Source: Chaetomium olivaceum
Taxonomy: Eukaryota; Ascomycota; Sordariomycetes; Sordariales; Chaetomiaceae
Assembly: GCA_039881045.1 (NCBI GenBank)
Contig: JAYWVB010000042.1
Coordinates: forward strand, 1 to 64,000
Direction of reading: 5' to 3'
Length of the DNA stretch: 64,000 nt
Within the stretch, counting starts at the first letter, position 1; each line of letters begins with the position of its first letter. The position numbers and the translations under genes were made by a program. Of the stretch, positions 1 to 11,449 are shown piece after piece. The notes under the pieces were generated by a model. That model saw only the letters and a list, made by a program, of their open reading frames with translations, did no database searches and was not told the origin of the DNA.

Positions 1-299
1 AAAAAAATGCCGCAGAACACTGTTTTGATTGGCCCAGAGGCTCTCAGCACGCCACCGGCGATTCATATATACATGGCTTCTATGCCTGACATTATCATTG
101 ATACGACCACATAACGCCAAACACCACGCCCGGCCAATCCTTCTTTCTACCAAGGCCATCGCTAAAATGCAGTCATCGGAGGGTTGAGAGGGTATACAGG
201 GCAAGAACTGTGTTGTTCTTGCCAGCCCCCAGCCGTATATGGGCGGTGGGCGAGCACAACCGAAAGCCACAGCAATGCAGCGTCTCGCTCCCGGGGGCT
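1..299. other. Left edge, 3' of EPL1
   Basis: No gene is supported here. The stretch lies downstream of EPL1 on the minus strand and probably holds its 3' untranslated region. Confidence 0.4.
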
Positions 300-2227
300 T
301 CATGTGCCCACCTGGGGCTGAGGTGGAAGCTGCGGCTGTGGCTGTATTCCAGGCTGCTGTGGCTGCTGTTGGAGTTGATGTGGTTGATGTGGTTGTTGTG
401 GTTGCTGTGGTTGCTGTGCTTGTTGCACTGGAGGAGGTGCTGGAGGCAGTGGGATTCGGGTGTTGGAGACTGACGCCCGGTTCGTCATCCACAAAGGGAG
501 CGGTATCGAAGCCCGGAATCTCAGCGCGTTGGTATCAAAGGGATCCGCCTCGTACGTGGGCGGATCTTCCTCATCATCCGACGACTGGTCATACTTCCAC
601 CGATCCAGCACCTCAGCCTTAACGTCTCGTGGTGGACTCGCCATCCCACGGCGGTCAATCCATAATCGCTGGAGACGGCCGATCCGGCGCCGGTACGCCG
701 GCGGGTTCTTCCTCGATTCTTCGTCCCGAGCCACGCCTCGGAACTTGAGGAAACCCGGTGGATTTTGTGGCATTAGCACGTTCTGTGGACGCTCCGGCTT
801 GTCAAGGTCCATGGGAGTGGGCTCCTCCAAGGACTCTGACGACGCGGATGCTGGTGGAGTCATCAAATATTGCGTCTTAGCCGGCCTGAAAGCTGGGGTC
901 CCGTCTGGGACCGTGGACCGGCGACAGCGGACCTCGTGTGAGGTCCAGATGGTTGCGGTTCCATTCATTATGGCTCTGCACCTTCTTCTCTATGTCAGCA
1001 CGGAGCTCATTCTCCTTCTCAGCCAGACGATCAGCAAGGACCGAAAGATCTGCCTCCGCAGGTGACGGGCGGACAGCGATACGAAGTTGTGTTGGTGGTG
1101 GTGGCCGCTGCATGGTTGGGACATCTGGAGCCTTCCTCTTCTGCGGCTGCGGGTTGTAAGCATCATACCGGGCACGGAAGCACACGGAGAACGGGGAACT
1201 GACCTTTTGGTTGACGAGGTCTTCGTCATCGGTTTTGATGCCCAACCGGATCTTGTGCTCCTTGAGTTGAGCCCGCACCTCGAAGATGGCACGATCTGTT
1301 TTCAACATGTCGGCCTTCAGAAGCTCGCGGTTATGCGCAGCCAGTACCAGCTGCCGCCCCTCCTCCAGCTCTTTTCGCAAGCGCTTGAGTTTATCCGCAC
1401 TCTGAACATCCCTGGCTCGTGTTTTCCGCATCTGGCGGACCTCACGACGCCGGAAGCAGACATACGGATCAGCCTCGTCACTCTCCTGATGCTTCTCGAA
1501 CTTGAGCGTCGGATGGAGTGGCTGATTGTTCAGCGCCTGCCGCCGGGATTTCCAGTACTCATAGATTTCCTTGGCGTGTGACATGAGCTTGGCCCTGTCG
1601 AGGTCCTGCAGGGCCTGCAGCATGTCTTCGTACGGAACTATGGTCTGGTCTATCGAGGCGAACGGGGCTTTGATGTACGAGGTGTCCTCGTATACATCCA
1701 TGAGCCTTTCGAAATCATCTTCCGAGAGCTGAGCAGAGGGGGCCCGTTTTTGGTTGTACGACTTGAGGAACACGTCGTCCTCCTCGGTCATGTCATACAT
1801 ACATCCGATGGATTCTTCCACAGTCTGGGAGAACCGAATGTATGTGGCCGTCTTGGAGAACGGCCGAGTGTAGAGCTCGTCATAATTAAGCGTGCTCTCT
1901 TGTGGAGGTGGCACGGGGATCTCCTTGTCAGCAGCGACGCCCGCGCTCTGCAGAACAGCCTGGAGATGGTATTCCTAGGGGGATCAAGGTCAGTATCAAC
2001 CCCCTCCCGACCTCGAAGAGAATATGTGGCACGTGCACCAACACGTGACCGTGACGCGATGATGACAGGTTTCGACTCACATTTTCTTCGGCCTGCTCGA
2101 CTCCAGTCGCGATTTGGGCTTCATTTGTGAGTGATTCGTACTCGGCCGGATCTATCTGCTCCTCTCTCAGTACGCCCAAGAGTGTTTTCACACTCAGTTT
2201 CTTGTATCGGACTTTGCGGGTCGCCAT
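300..2227 (-). CDS. EPL1: Enhancer of polycomb-like protein, NuA4 scaffold
   Basis: Epl1 anchors the Esa1 catalytic module (piccolo NuA4) to the NuA4 histone H4/H2A acetyltransferase in the nucleus. Exon 1 (2227-2081) starts MATRKVRYKKLSVKTLLGVL; an intron occupies 1975-2080 (GTGAGT...CTAG). Exon 2 carries the EPcA region (ELYTRPFSKTATYIRFSQ near residue 75), a Lys/Arg coiled part (RRREVRQMRKTRARDVQSAD) and the conserved FRPAKTQYLMTPPASAS block. The tail is Gln/Pro-rich, encoded by imperfect triplet repeats. The frame is broken at about 889-898: the reading GPRRDPSFQAG-stop becomes RRDPAFRPAK if one C of a CCCC run (minus strand) is removed. With that correction the protein is about 606 residues, normal for filamentous fungi. 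It is divergent to CNB1. Identity is firm; the break is probably a sequence error. Confidence 0.9.
352..430 (-). repeat. Imperfect CAG/CAA/CAC triplet tract
   Basis: This tract encodes the Gln/Pro/His-rich tail of EPL1 (runs such as QPQQPQQPHQPHQ). It is an impure triplet repeat, so moderate length polymorphism is expected. Confidence 0.75.
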
Positions 2228-3196
2228 GGCTGCAAAGGAGCGAAAGTACGGCGAAAAGCCTCGGGAAAACCCGGAGAAAAAAATTATGTCATGCAGTAGG
2301 CCATATAAAACCCGTCTGGCGAGTTTTCTGATGCAAAGATCGCGTTGTTGTTGATATTTTGATGGCCAAAGTCTCGTCCCTTGATGAACTGACGTTGCTG
2401 CGGTGCCTCTGCAAAGTTTGCATTTCCCGGCAGGTTCCAGCTACTCTGTTTCGGGCGATTGGTCCCCCTGAAAGGCACGACCCACATAGCCTGGCCTGCC
2501 ATCCGTGAATGATGCCAAGAAACAAGATTCCCTCGAGGCGCAGCAGCAACCATCATGGCCCTTCCTTCCTTTTGGCAAAAATAACAAGGTTTGGTGAACA
2601 GAAGCTTTTACGGGTGAATAGCAGTATGAAAAAAATTACAAAGGCATTGAGAAAGGCGGGTACCGCTCAGGTACCGTACCTGCTTGTTCCACTGTAATCA
2701 GGCAACCACGGAGGCTTTTCTCCGGTCTTGATCACGAATCGGACGGCGAGCACGTGCTCTCAACCATCCATGTGGCGAATGGCCACATTTTATGAGGGCA
2801 AAGGTGTGGCTGGATGGAGCTTCACGCCACAGTTCTGGGCCGCACCCCTCACCCCGCCGCCGTTGGTTCGGTCGGAATCGCAAGACCGAAACCACCCTGC
2901 GGCCTCCGCCTCAGCCTTGCCCGACAGCCCACCGTTTCCCTCTTGCGACCCTTAGAACCGCAGAATACCCTCCCCACCTGTGAAAGCGAGCGTAATCCGT
3001 TCTCCAAAAAAGCGAGTGGAGCCGCCACTACCTATCAACTCTGACACCCGTATCGATACCGATACCTAAGCACCGCGCTTTCGAGTCGCCCAAACCGAGT
3101 ATCGTTTTGCGGACTCTCGAACTCTTATCCACCGCCAGTCGAAGCGCCGGCCGAGAAACATATAGCGAAATCGATTGAAACAGAAGAGCCGGCAAG
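2228..3196. promoter_or_regulatory. Divergent promoter region EPL1 / CNB1
   Basis: About 970 bases separate the two start codons. No open frame here looks coding. It contains a GGTACC-rich patch near 2660-2683 and a partly palindromic GTATCGATACCGATAC near 3051-3066 close to CNB1. Shared regulation is possible but not shown. Confidence 0.5.
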
Positions 3197-4089
3197 ATGG
3201 GCAACACCACCAGCGCGGTGCTGGACAATATTGTCCAGGGGTCGAATTGTACGATGCCCTTCGTTTTATCCTCCGCCGCGACGGCACGAGGTGGCTGACC
3301 GGTGTCTTTCCGCAAGGACAGTCGACAGGGATGAAGTCGACAGACTACGGAAGCGTTTCATGAAGCTGGACAAGGTGCGCGATGCCCGGAATTGGGGGGA
3401 AGGGTTGAAGGAATAGCAGGCGGTCGGGCAGGAGCTGACATGGTGGTGGCATAGGACAACTCCGGCACCATTGAGCGCGAAGAGTTCCTGAGCCTGCCTC
3501 AAATATCGTCGAACCCGCTCGCTACGAGGTCCGTATCTCCGCCGGTTTTGCTCTCCCGAAAGCGAGGCTGACAGCCCGCTCCTAGAATGATAGCGATTTT
3601 CGACGAAGACGGCGGCGGGGACGTCGACTTCCAGGAGTTCGTGTCCGGGCTGAGCGCCTTCAGCAGCAAGGGCAACAAGGAGCAGAAGTTGCGGTTCGCC
3701 TTCAAGGTGTACGACATTGACCGGGACGGTTACATTAGCAACGGCGAGCTGTTCATCGTGCTGAAGATGATGGTGGGTAACAACCTCAAGGATCAACAGC
3801 TGCAGCAAATCGTCGACAAAACCATCATGGAGGCGGACCAGGACGGTGACGGGAAGATTAGCTTCGAGGAGTTTGCTAACATTGTTGCGAACACCGATGG
3901 TTCGTTACTTCCTATTTCTTATACCCTATCTTTTATGGCTGCGGGCACCTCTTACGCCCCGGGTTCTGAATTCAAACGAGATGGCTAACATTATGGGTTT
4001 TTAGTGAGCATGAGCATGACACTGGGTGAGTATTCTCAATGCTTCTTCAATGTGTAATGGTTGCTAACAGGTAGACAGACCAGTTCTAA
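3197..4089 (+). CDS. cnb-1: Calcineurin regulatory subunit B
   Basis: Regulatory Ca2+-binding subunit of the Ca2+/calmodulin-dependent phosphatase calcineurin. Six exons: 3197-3248, 3322-3374, 3455-3528, 3586-3899, 4005-4025 and 4079-4089, giving 174 residues with no frame problem. The start MGNTTSAVLDNIVQG has a glycine at position 2, the N-myristoylation signature of the family. Four EF-hands are visible, with loops such as DKDNSGTIEREE, DEDGGGDVDFQE, DIDRDGYISNGE and DQDGDGKISFEE. The C-terminal VSMSMTLDQF is assembled from two tiny exons (21 and 11 bases). The catalytic partner is encoded about 28 kb away at 32.3-34.2 kb. Function and exon chain are very secure. Confidence 0.96.
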
Positions 4090-4440
4090 TCGATGCGAGT
4101 TTCATGGAACTGTCACGACGTGATGAAGATAAATATGACACTAGCAAGCACTTTATTGACAGCGCGTTATATAGAGGCAGCCTAATGAGATACGTGCCGG
4201 TGACCTGATGTCCAGTGAGTTGTATTTCACAGTAGGCCCGGTATAAACAACGAGACCACCATCATGATAACGGCACCTTCCATCATTATTTACGCATTAG
4301 CAAAATAGACGGATAAAGATATCTCATTTTGATTTTCTCTTTTTCTTCATTTCAAATCCCCAGTTTGCAATGCGGGTCTCATTCTCATATATAAAAAACA
4401 CCTACTTAATCCCCCCCCTCAAACATATCCTTCACTACCA
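4090..4440. other. Intergenic, 3' of CNB1
   Basis: Convergent spacer between CNB1 (+) and the small gene at 4.4 kb (-). I see no coding or structured feature. Confidence 0.4.
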
Positions 4441-4444
4441 CTAG

Positions 4445-4954
4445 TTAGTTATCAAAGGCTTCCCCTTCTTCAACCCATCCCTCTTCCCCTTCTTCAGCCG
4501 GCACCTCTTCCCTCTCTTTCCCTTCTTCAACGCAAACTTCTCCCTCCCATGAGCCTTCCGGTTGTTGATCCTCTGTTGATGCTGCCCATGCCCGAAGAGT
4601 CTGTAACATAGCTCGCACCCCGTGCTTCCCCTCGCATTTAAGCTGGCAAAGCACCATGTAGAAAATATCGGCATCGACCGAGCTCTCGATGAGGTTGTGT
4701 AAGCGGAGGACGTTCTCTACATCGCGGGCATCGACACGACCCTCTTCCTGCATTCGTCGACACTCTTTAGCAGCCCAATAGTGGTGCGCGATATCCTCCC
4801 GGGGCCCAGCAGTCGGCTCGCTTGGTCTTTTGCCTCGGATGCGAGGGTCCTTTCTCTCCCACGCCAATAGTTCGAGTTCAAAGCGGTGTTGGTGTAAGTC
4901 GGAAAAGTCCTCTGCGATTTTTCTAGGAACTGGCCTGTCGACTTTTCCAAGCAT
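4445..4954 (-). CDS. Hypothetical protein, acidic C-terminus
   Basis: An open frame of about 169 residues from the ATG at 4954. The same frame stays open upstream to about 4999 (DVWEIVDPDETTFSEKE), where a CTTACTAG acceptor-like site precedes it, so a first exon further right may be missing from this model. The body (KIAEDFSDLHQHRFELELLA, then WERKDPRIRGKRPSEP) is charged with no membrane segment or signal peptide. The last 45 residues are a degenerate Glu-rich repeat (EEGKEREEVPAEEGEEG). I recognise no family. It could be a lineage-restricted gene or a remnant; only transcripts would settle its start. Confidence 0.4.
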   Translation of the reverse strand: MLGKVDRPVPRKIAEDFSDLHQHRFELELLAWERKDPRIRGKRPSEPTAGPREDIAHHYWAAKECRRMQEEGRVDARDVENVLRLHNLIESSVDADIFYMVLCQLKCEGKHGVRAMLQTLRAWAASTEDQQPEGSWEGEVCVEEGKEREEVPAEEGEEGWVEEGEAFDN

Positions 4955-4999
4955 CTCCTTCTCGGAGAACGTGGTCTCATCTGGGTCGACAATCTCCCA

Positions 5000-5341
5000 G
5001 ACGTCTAGTAAGCGCGCTTAGAGCGTGGGGATGTGGAAAGAAAGTTGTAAAGGATAGATGGACCCGAAGATGACCTAATTTATATAGAGGAAGGTGTGTC
5101 GTTGCTCATGACTTGCATCATGTGTGGATCTAGGCGTAGGTCTATGATGCGTCGTCCTAAGTAAAGCTTACAGCCTCACAGCCTTAACACTTCCATGAGC
5201 CGTAACCATGAAAGGTGAATACGACTAGCAGACATCCTTGGTGCCAATCGTTTACTTTTTGATAACCGGCGGCGTTACCCAACCCAACCAGAAGAGACTT
5301 GCAACCCATCTAGATGCACATCTACCCACCATTTGCTGACC
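5000..5341. other. Spacer between hypothetical gene and LeuRS
   Basis: Holds a TATATAAA-like box on the minus strand near 5079-5086, upstream of the small gene, and the 3' flank of LeuRS. No coding feature is supported. Confidence 0.35.
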
Positions 5342-8204
5342 TTAGAGTACAAAGTTTACAAGTTTCCCATCCTTAACAACAATCACCTTCTTCGCCTGCC
5401 CGACATCAAGCGTTCCGTTCGCCAGCTTCCTCTTCCCCTCGTCCGTTTTCAAAATCTCCTGCACAATCCACTCCTTCAACTGATCCCCCGCCATGCCATC
5501 ACCCGGCTTCGGTATCTCCACAACCACCTTCAACTTCCCATTGACCTGCACCGCACACGTCTGCTTCCTAGGCTGCAGAGCCGGCAACTCCAGCGTCCCA
5601 TCCACCACCGGAAACGCAACCTTCCCCTCCCCCCGAAACATCGACCCAACACCCTCACCCCCTTCACACTGCCCACGCAATATAGCCCAACACTCCTCGG
5701 CAAAAGCAGGCGTAATCGGCGCCATCATACGCACCAAGGCTGACACAGCATGCCGCCGGATAACATCACTGAGCAGCTCGGCACGGTCCTGGATCGAGTT
5801 GGACAGGGCCATGAGGTCGGACACGACCGTGTTGAGGGCGTAGACGCGCTCGTACGACGCCGTGACTGACGCGATGGTCTGCTGCACGTCGCGCCACACG
5901 GCCACGTCCGCGTCCCAGCGGGCGAGGTCTTGCGGGGTCATAGTCTCGGGTGTGCCGATGGTGGTGGTGGTGGTGGCGGTGGTTTCGAAGTAGGCTCTGG
6001 GTGTGGGGAGTGAGTCGTCTGTTGTTGGGGTTGTTGCGGCGGCAACCCGCGCGACGAGATCGTGCACGCGGCCGAGCCAGCGCGTGACGCCGACGATCTT
6101 GTCGCCGTCCCAGTCGAGGATCTCGCTGATGGGGGCTTGGAACAGCATGTGTGCGCGGGTGGCGTCGGCGCCGTGCTGGGCGATGACGTCGGTCGGGTCG
6201 ACGCCGTTGTGTTTGGACTTGGACATCTTCTCGTAGGTGACGGTGGCGGCCTCGCCTGTAGCGGCTACCTTTGGTGCGAGCGGGTCGCTGAGGTCGACCT
6301 CGTCGGGCTTAAGGAACCTCCCGGTGGAAGGGTCGGCGTACGTCCGGCCGTGTACCATACCCTGGGTGATTAGCCGCTGGAAGGGCTCATGTGTCTTTTC
6401 CGCAGCCTCTGCTTCTCCGGGGGAAAGAGAGGATGCCATTAGAGATTTGTAGATAAAGCGCGCGTAGAGTAGGTGCAGAATCGCATGCTCGATGCCTCCA
6501 ATGTAGAGATCGACCGGCAACATAGACCGTGCCTTCTCGGGAGAGAAGGGCTCGTTCTTGTTATGTGCGTCAATGAAGCGCATGTAGTACCAGCTGGAGT
6601 CCACGAATGTGTCCATGGTGTCTGTGTCCCGCTTGGCTGGGCCGCTGCACTTTGGGCAGGATGTGTTCACCCAGTCCTCAAGTGTCTCTAGCGGGTTACC
6701 CGTTTTCTTGCCGGCCCAGTGGTCGTCGACCTCAGGCAGCACAACCGGAAGCTGATCTTCCGGCACCGGCACAGTCCCGCATGTGTCGCAGTGCACGATG
6801 GGGATGGGCGTTCCCCAGTAGCGCTGGCGGCTGATCAGCCAGTCTCTAAGACGCCATTTCTCGACCGGTTCGGCCAGGCCGGCCTTCTCGAGCATGGCAA
6901 TAAGCATTTGACCAGCTTCCTTGGATGACCTGCCCTTGTAGAGGCCGCTGTGCTCCGTCATGATGCCGTGGTCGACAAAGGGTTCGTTCTGCATGGCCGT
7001 TGTCGATTCATCCTCGGAAGCGGCGAGCACAAATCGGACGGGCTCGTCAGAGTGATGCGTCTTCCAAAAGGTGTGTGTCGCGGACGTCATGGCCTGGAAC
7101 GCCCATTACTGCCCCTTCGCCATAATCACCGATCACATACGGCGCCACGTACACCGGGATGGACCCCTTGGTCGCGTCGGGGGTCTCTTCATGGTATGCT
7201 AGGGGATTGACAGCGCGGATGTGGGGTAGCATGTAGCCGACCTTGGAGTCAGGGGGCATACCGGGGAGAGTATCTAGAAAGGCTTGAAGCTCGGGGTCTC
7301 CCTCTGCTAGCTTGGCGACAACCGGATGGGTTGAGGCAAGTGCAAGTGCCAGATACTGAACGCCAAACAAGGTATCCGGGCGGCTAGTGAAGACCTCGAT
7401 GGCGGCATGCAAGCCGTGGTCAAATGCCATGACCGGGAACTTGACGGTGGCACCGGTGGACTTGCCCAGCCAGTTCTTCTGCATGGCTAGAACCCTCTCC
7501 GGCCAAGCGCCGTTCTCAGCCAGCACGTCTAAGTCCTTGAGTAGAGACTCCCGGAACTCGGAGATGCGGAGGAACCACTGCTTTAACTTCCGCTTTTCAA
7601 CCTTGGCACCGGACCGCCAGGAGTACCCATTCGCATCGACCTGCTCGTTTGCCAACACGGTCCTGTCAACAGGTCGTAGTTCACTTCGGCCTCGGCCTGG
7701 TAAGCGAGCCCCTGCTCCTGCAGGAGGAGGAAGATCTTTTGCGTGTGCTTGTAGAAGCTCGGGTCGCAAGTTGATAGCTCGCAAGACCAATCCCAAGAAC
7801 CGTTCATCAAGCCCAGCTGCTCCTTCATCTTGGCAATATTTGATTTGGTCCAGATTGCTGGGTTGATGCCCCTTTCGATGGCGGCGTTCTCGGCGGGCAG
7901 GCCAAAGGCATCCCAGCCCATTGGGAGCAGGACATTGTGCCCTTGAAGAGAGTGAAATCTTGCGACAACATCGGCGATGGTGTAGACGCGGAGATGCCCT
8001 AGGTGCAGGTAACCCGATGGGTACGGGAACATGGGCAGGACATATTTGCCCTTAGTGGCGTCCTTGGTTTCAGGGCTAGATTCTGGTAACGAAGCCCACT
8101 TCTCACGCCATTTTGAGTCCAGAGCGGGGAGGTCGAGTCTGGGTTCGGCCAAGATTCGAGCTGTGGCGCTGAAGGATCGTAGTGTAACTCGAGAAGGGTA
8201 ACAT
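5342..8204 (-). CDS. leu-5: Leucyl-tRNA synthetase, mitochondrial
   Basis: Class I synthetase charging mitochondrial tRNA-Leu; it is of bacterial type. Visible in order: HIGH-type motif in PYPSGYLHLGHLRVY, WDAFGLPAENAA, the CP1 editing region (TSRPDTLFG, YGEGAVMGVPGHD), WYYMRFIDA, the KMSKS loop (YEKMSKSKHNGVDP) and a C-terminal anticodon-binding part ending KVIVVKDGKLVNFVL. The likely start is ATG at 8202-8204, giving MLPFSSYTTILQRHSS, an Arg/Ser-rich mitochondrial presequence. Three single-base frame breaks are needed: between about 8153 and 8190 (one extra), at 7672 (GACCTG should be GACCCTG) and at 7071-7079 in a GT dinucleotide run (one extra). Corrected length is about 953. A Thr-rich insert near 5940-6010 lies between the catalytic and C-terminal parts. 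The gene symbol follows the Neurospora name. Confidence 0.9.
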
Positions 8205-9051
8205 GGCGAAGATGATAAAGTAAAAATGACGGGGAGTGATATGGCGAGTCACAGCTTGGCTGAGATAGAGTGAGCTCAGTTTAGCACAGAGCGCCCAATT
8301 GTCCTCGTGTAGATCATTGGCATTGTTATTACACTACCGGTCGGTTCGCTGTTAGATTCGTCGTGGTTGCCATCACTGGCGAGTTGGTCATGCGACAGCT
8401 AAAGTTTAATTCCTGGTGATGCTGATATGGAGCTTGGGAAGCTTCTCACTGGAAAGTCACTGAAAGCTCCCTGCTGCCAAGACGGCACTCGGGCAGCCAG
8501 GGCCTCGGTGGGGCACTGCACGGGCCTTTTCAAGATCTTGGCTTCCATCTTTGCAACGGCTCCAACGCAGGGATGGAGGGATGGCATGGCATTGTTCGCT
8601 GGCCCCTTTCTGCTTGTCAATTCAATCTTTGAATTCAAACTCCACTGCGACTCCTTTTCCTCGTCATTTTGATTCAACAACTTGGGCACGCCATTTTTGA
8701 TACCCACACCATATTGATGTCCGACGGCTATACATTTAATTGATAGTAACCCCATAACTTGCTAGTTAATCACCTTTGCGAGGCGTCAGTGTCGTCTCGT
8801 TTCAACCGAAAGAAGCCGAAACTTTTCAACAACCAACGAACGGGGGACCGACCGCATTATCGCAAGCACACACCGCCAGGTGCTGCGGGATTCTCCTGCA
8901 TTCTTCCGCAACCCGCCCTCTAAGCTAGCCATACAACAACAATTGCGCGGCATGGTCTCCGCTTCGTCGAACACAGCATACACATAACATATTCCAGGGG
9001 TCGGTCAGGCATCGACATCCACCACACGAACCAGACGAGAGCGACCATACC
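8205..9051. promoter_or_regulatory. Divergent promoter region LeuRS / transporter
   Basis: Some 850 bases between two genes transcribed away from each other. A few short open frames are present with no coding character. It must hold both promoters; no specific element is recognised. Confidence 0.45.
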
Positions 9052-11009
9052 ATGCCACCCCTCTACTCCAACCTCCCGCCACGGCGCGGGACTCGCTCGA
9101 GCTCGCATCGCTAGCCAGCTCCGACGGGGGCTCCGAAGCGGACGACATCTCCTCGCGGCCGAGCATATCCTCCTCGCGCCGCGCCTCCCTCGAGCGTGAC
9201 GACCCCCTCGACGCCCAGAACCCCGCCGCCGCTGCACCGCGAAGCCGCCCCGAAACCCACGCCCGCTCCTTCTCCGTCTCGTCCACCTTCGACTTCGCCT
9301 CCAACCTCTTCCCCCTCTCCAGCACCACCGGCGCGGCGGGGGGTTACGCGCCGCTGGGCGCATCGTCCGTCGTCCGGGCTCGAAGGGGGGAGCGGGGCCA
9401 GGGGAGGGGGCGGCGGCCGCGGGGGCTCGCTGGAGAAGCACAAGACGCTGACGTACCTGAATGGGCTGTCGCTGATTGTGGGGCTGATTATTGGGTCGGG
9501 GATTTTCTCGTCGCCGAGCCAGGTCAATTCGCATGCCGGGTCGCCGGGTGCTGCGCTGATTGTGTGGGTGGTGGCGGGGATTTTGGCGTGGACGGGTGCC
9601 GCGAGTTATGCGGAGCTGGGTGGTGCGATTCCGCTGAATGGGGGGCCGCAGATTTATCTGTCGAAGATCTTTGGGGAGTTGGCGGGGTTTTTGTTTACGT
9701 GGGTTGCTGTGCTGGTGCTGAAGCCCGGCAGCGCCGCTATTATCTCCATCATCATGGGCGAGTACCTGGTGCGGGCGTTCATCGGCGCCGAGGCGGAGAC
9801 GGTGAATATCTGGGTCGACAAGTCGGTTGCGCTGGTGGGACTGGCGCTGGTGACGTTTTTGAACTGCGTCTCGACGCGGATGGGAACGCGGTTGAACGAC
9901 ATGCTCATGTTTTTGAAATTCGTTGCATTGCTTGGCGTTACGGTGATCGGGATCGTGGTGGCGGCCACGGGGTTTTCGTTGTCGGGGCCGGCGAACCGTG
10001 ACTGGAAGGACCATGCGTGGTTCGATGGGACCACGATGGATGCGTCGGCATGGGCCGTAGCGTTGTACGCCGGGTTGTGGGCGTTTGATGGGTGGGATAA
10101 TGTCAGTGGTCACCGTCCGCGCCTCTTTTACCCCTGGTCAATATCAACTAACACCAACCCCAGACAAACTACGTTGTAGGCGAATTCCGCAACCCTAGCC
10201 GGGACCTACCCCGAGTCATCCACACGGCCATGCCGCTCGTCATCGCGAGCTATATTCTCGCCAACGTCGCCTACTTCCTCGTCCTCCCGCTCGACACCAT
10301 CAACTCGACCAACACGGTCGCCGTCATGTTCGGCGCCAAAGTCTTCGGCCCGGTAGGGTCCCTCATCCTCGCGCTAATCGTCAGCGCGTCCTGTTTCGGC
10401 GCCCTCAACGCCTCGACCTTCACCAGCAGCCGCCTCGTCTACGTAGCTGCTGGCAAGGAGGGGTACATCCCCTCGCTCTTCGGACGCCTGGGCACCGGCA
10501 CCGGCGTGCCCCCCACACCCGAACTATCCTCCCTCCGCACGCGCTCGTGGCTCAAGAAGAAGCTGGCCTCGCTCGTCGGCGACGAGGACACGGGCCTATT
10601 CTTCACACCCATCCCAGCCCTCATCCTCAACGCCCTGCTCACCACGGCCTACATCCTGGTCGGCGAGTTCGGCACGCTCATCACCTTTTACGGCGTGGCC
10701 GGCTATACTTTCTACTTCCTGACCGTCTTGGGTTTAATCGTGCTGCGCGTGCGCGAGCCCAACCTGGAGAGGCCCTACCGCACGTGGATCACCACGCCCA
10801 TCATCTTCTGCTGTGTCAGCCTGTTCTTACTGAGCAGGGCCGTCTTTGCGCAGCCGCTGCAGACGCTAGCCGTGGTGGGGTTTGTGGTGGCGGGGGTGCC
10901 GGTGTATTACTGGCGGGTGCGCGGGAGGAGAGGGGCGATTGTGAAGAGGGAGGTTGGAGGGGGGAGGGGGGAGAAAAGGCCGTGGTGGAAGTTTTGGAAG
11001 AGGAAGTAA
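9052..11009 (+). CDS. Amino-acid permease, APC/LAT (SLC7-like) family
   Basis: Membrane transporter of the APC superfamily. The core begins SLEKHKTLTYLNGLSLIVGL followed by GSGIFSSPSQV, the consensus first helix; about twelve hydrophobic segments follow, including SYAELGGAIPLNGGPQIYL and the conserved NTNYVVGEFRNPSRDLPRVI. The intron is 10102-10163. The N-terminus is uncertain. The most protein-like reading starts MPPLYSNLPP at 9052, continues as a Ser/Asp-rich cytosolic tail (ARDSLELASLASSDGGSEAD) and reaches the core through SSVVGLEGG, but needs one missing base near 9076 and one extra near 9374-9377 (about 631 residues). An uninterrupted alternative starts at 9196 (MTTPSTPRTPPP) but reads as Pro-rich low complexity. 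The substrate is not determinable; large neutral amino acids or methionine are guesses from the family. Confidence 0.85.
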
Positions 11010-11449
11010 GTAACCAGGGACTGCCATGGTGGCTTAAGTGGGATTGGGTTGGGCTGTGGCTATCTGGCTTCGGGAAGCTGGATCATGGGCGGGCGGGCCT
11101 GTATATAATCTCACATTGGGTATCTTGATATTGGCCCGGTGATGACAGGGACCGGACGATTGCATCGCTTTTGTCTGAGTTCGATATAGTTTTGAAGACG
11201 CGACACGACACGGCGTCGATACATAATAATATCCACGAACTACAAGTTGTTAAAGCACACCAGCAACATTCGACGAGATTTTTAAAGAAAAAGTAAATAA
11301 ACATTCATAAATCATAAGTAGACCCAGCACCGCCTCTTCGTTCGAGGAACACGCGCGCTGACAAAGTATTTACAGTTTTGGTTCCCCCTCCAGCTCGAAC
11401 CATACAATCTTGAACTTCCCTCTTAGAGTTCACCTAACCGCCTCGCCCT
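11010..11449. other. Convergent 3' ends, transporter / FDH
   Basis: AT-rich near 11279-11320 (TTTTTAAAGAAAAAG, AATAAACATTCATAAA), a plausible polyadenylation zone for both genes. No gene is seen. Confidence 0.4.

Noticed and set aside
889..898. RIP or pseudogene decay of EPL1
   Set aside because: The defect is a single-base length change; the sequence on both sides keeps the conserved protein, with no C-to-T pattern.
8150..8152. TTG as start codon of LeuRS
   Set aside because: The frame begins with TTG only because the upstream ATG (8204) is one base out of phase; the ATG frame gives a good presequence.
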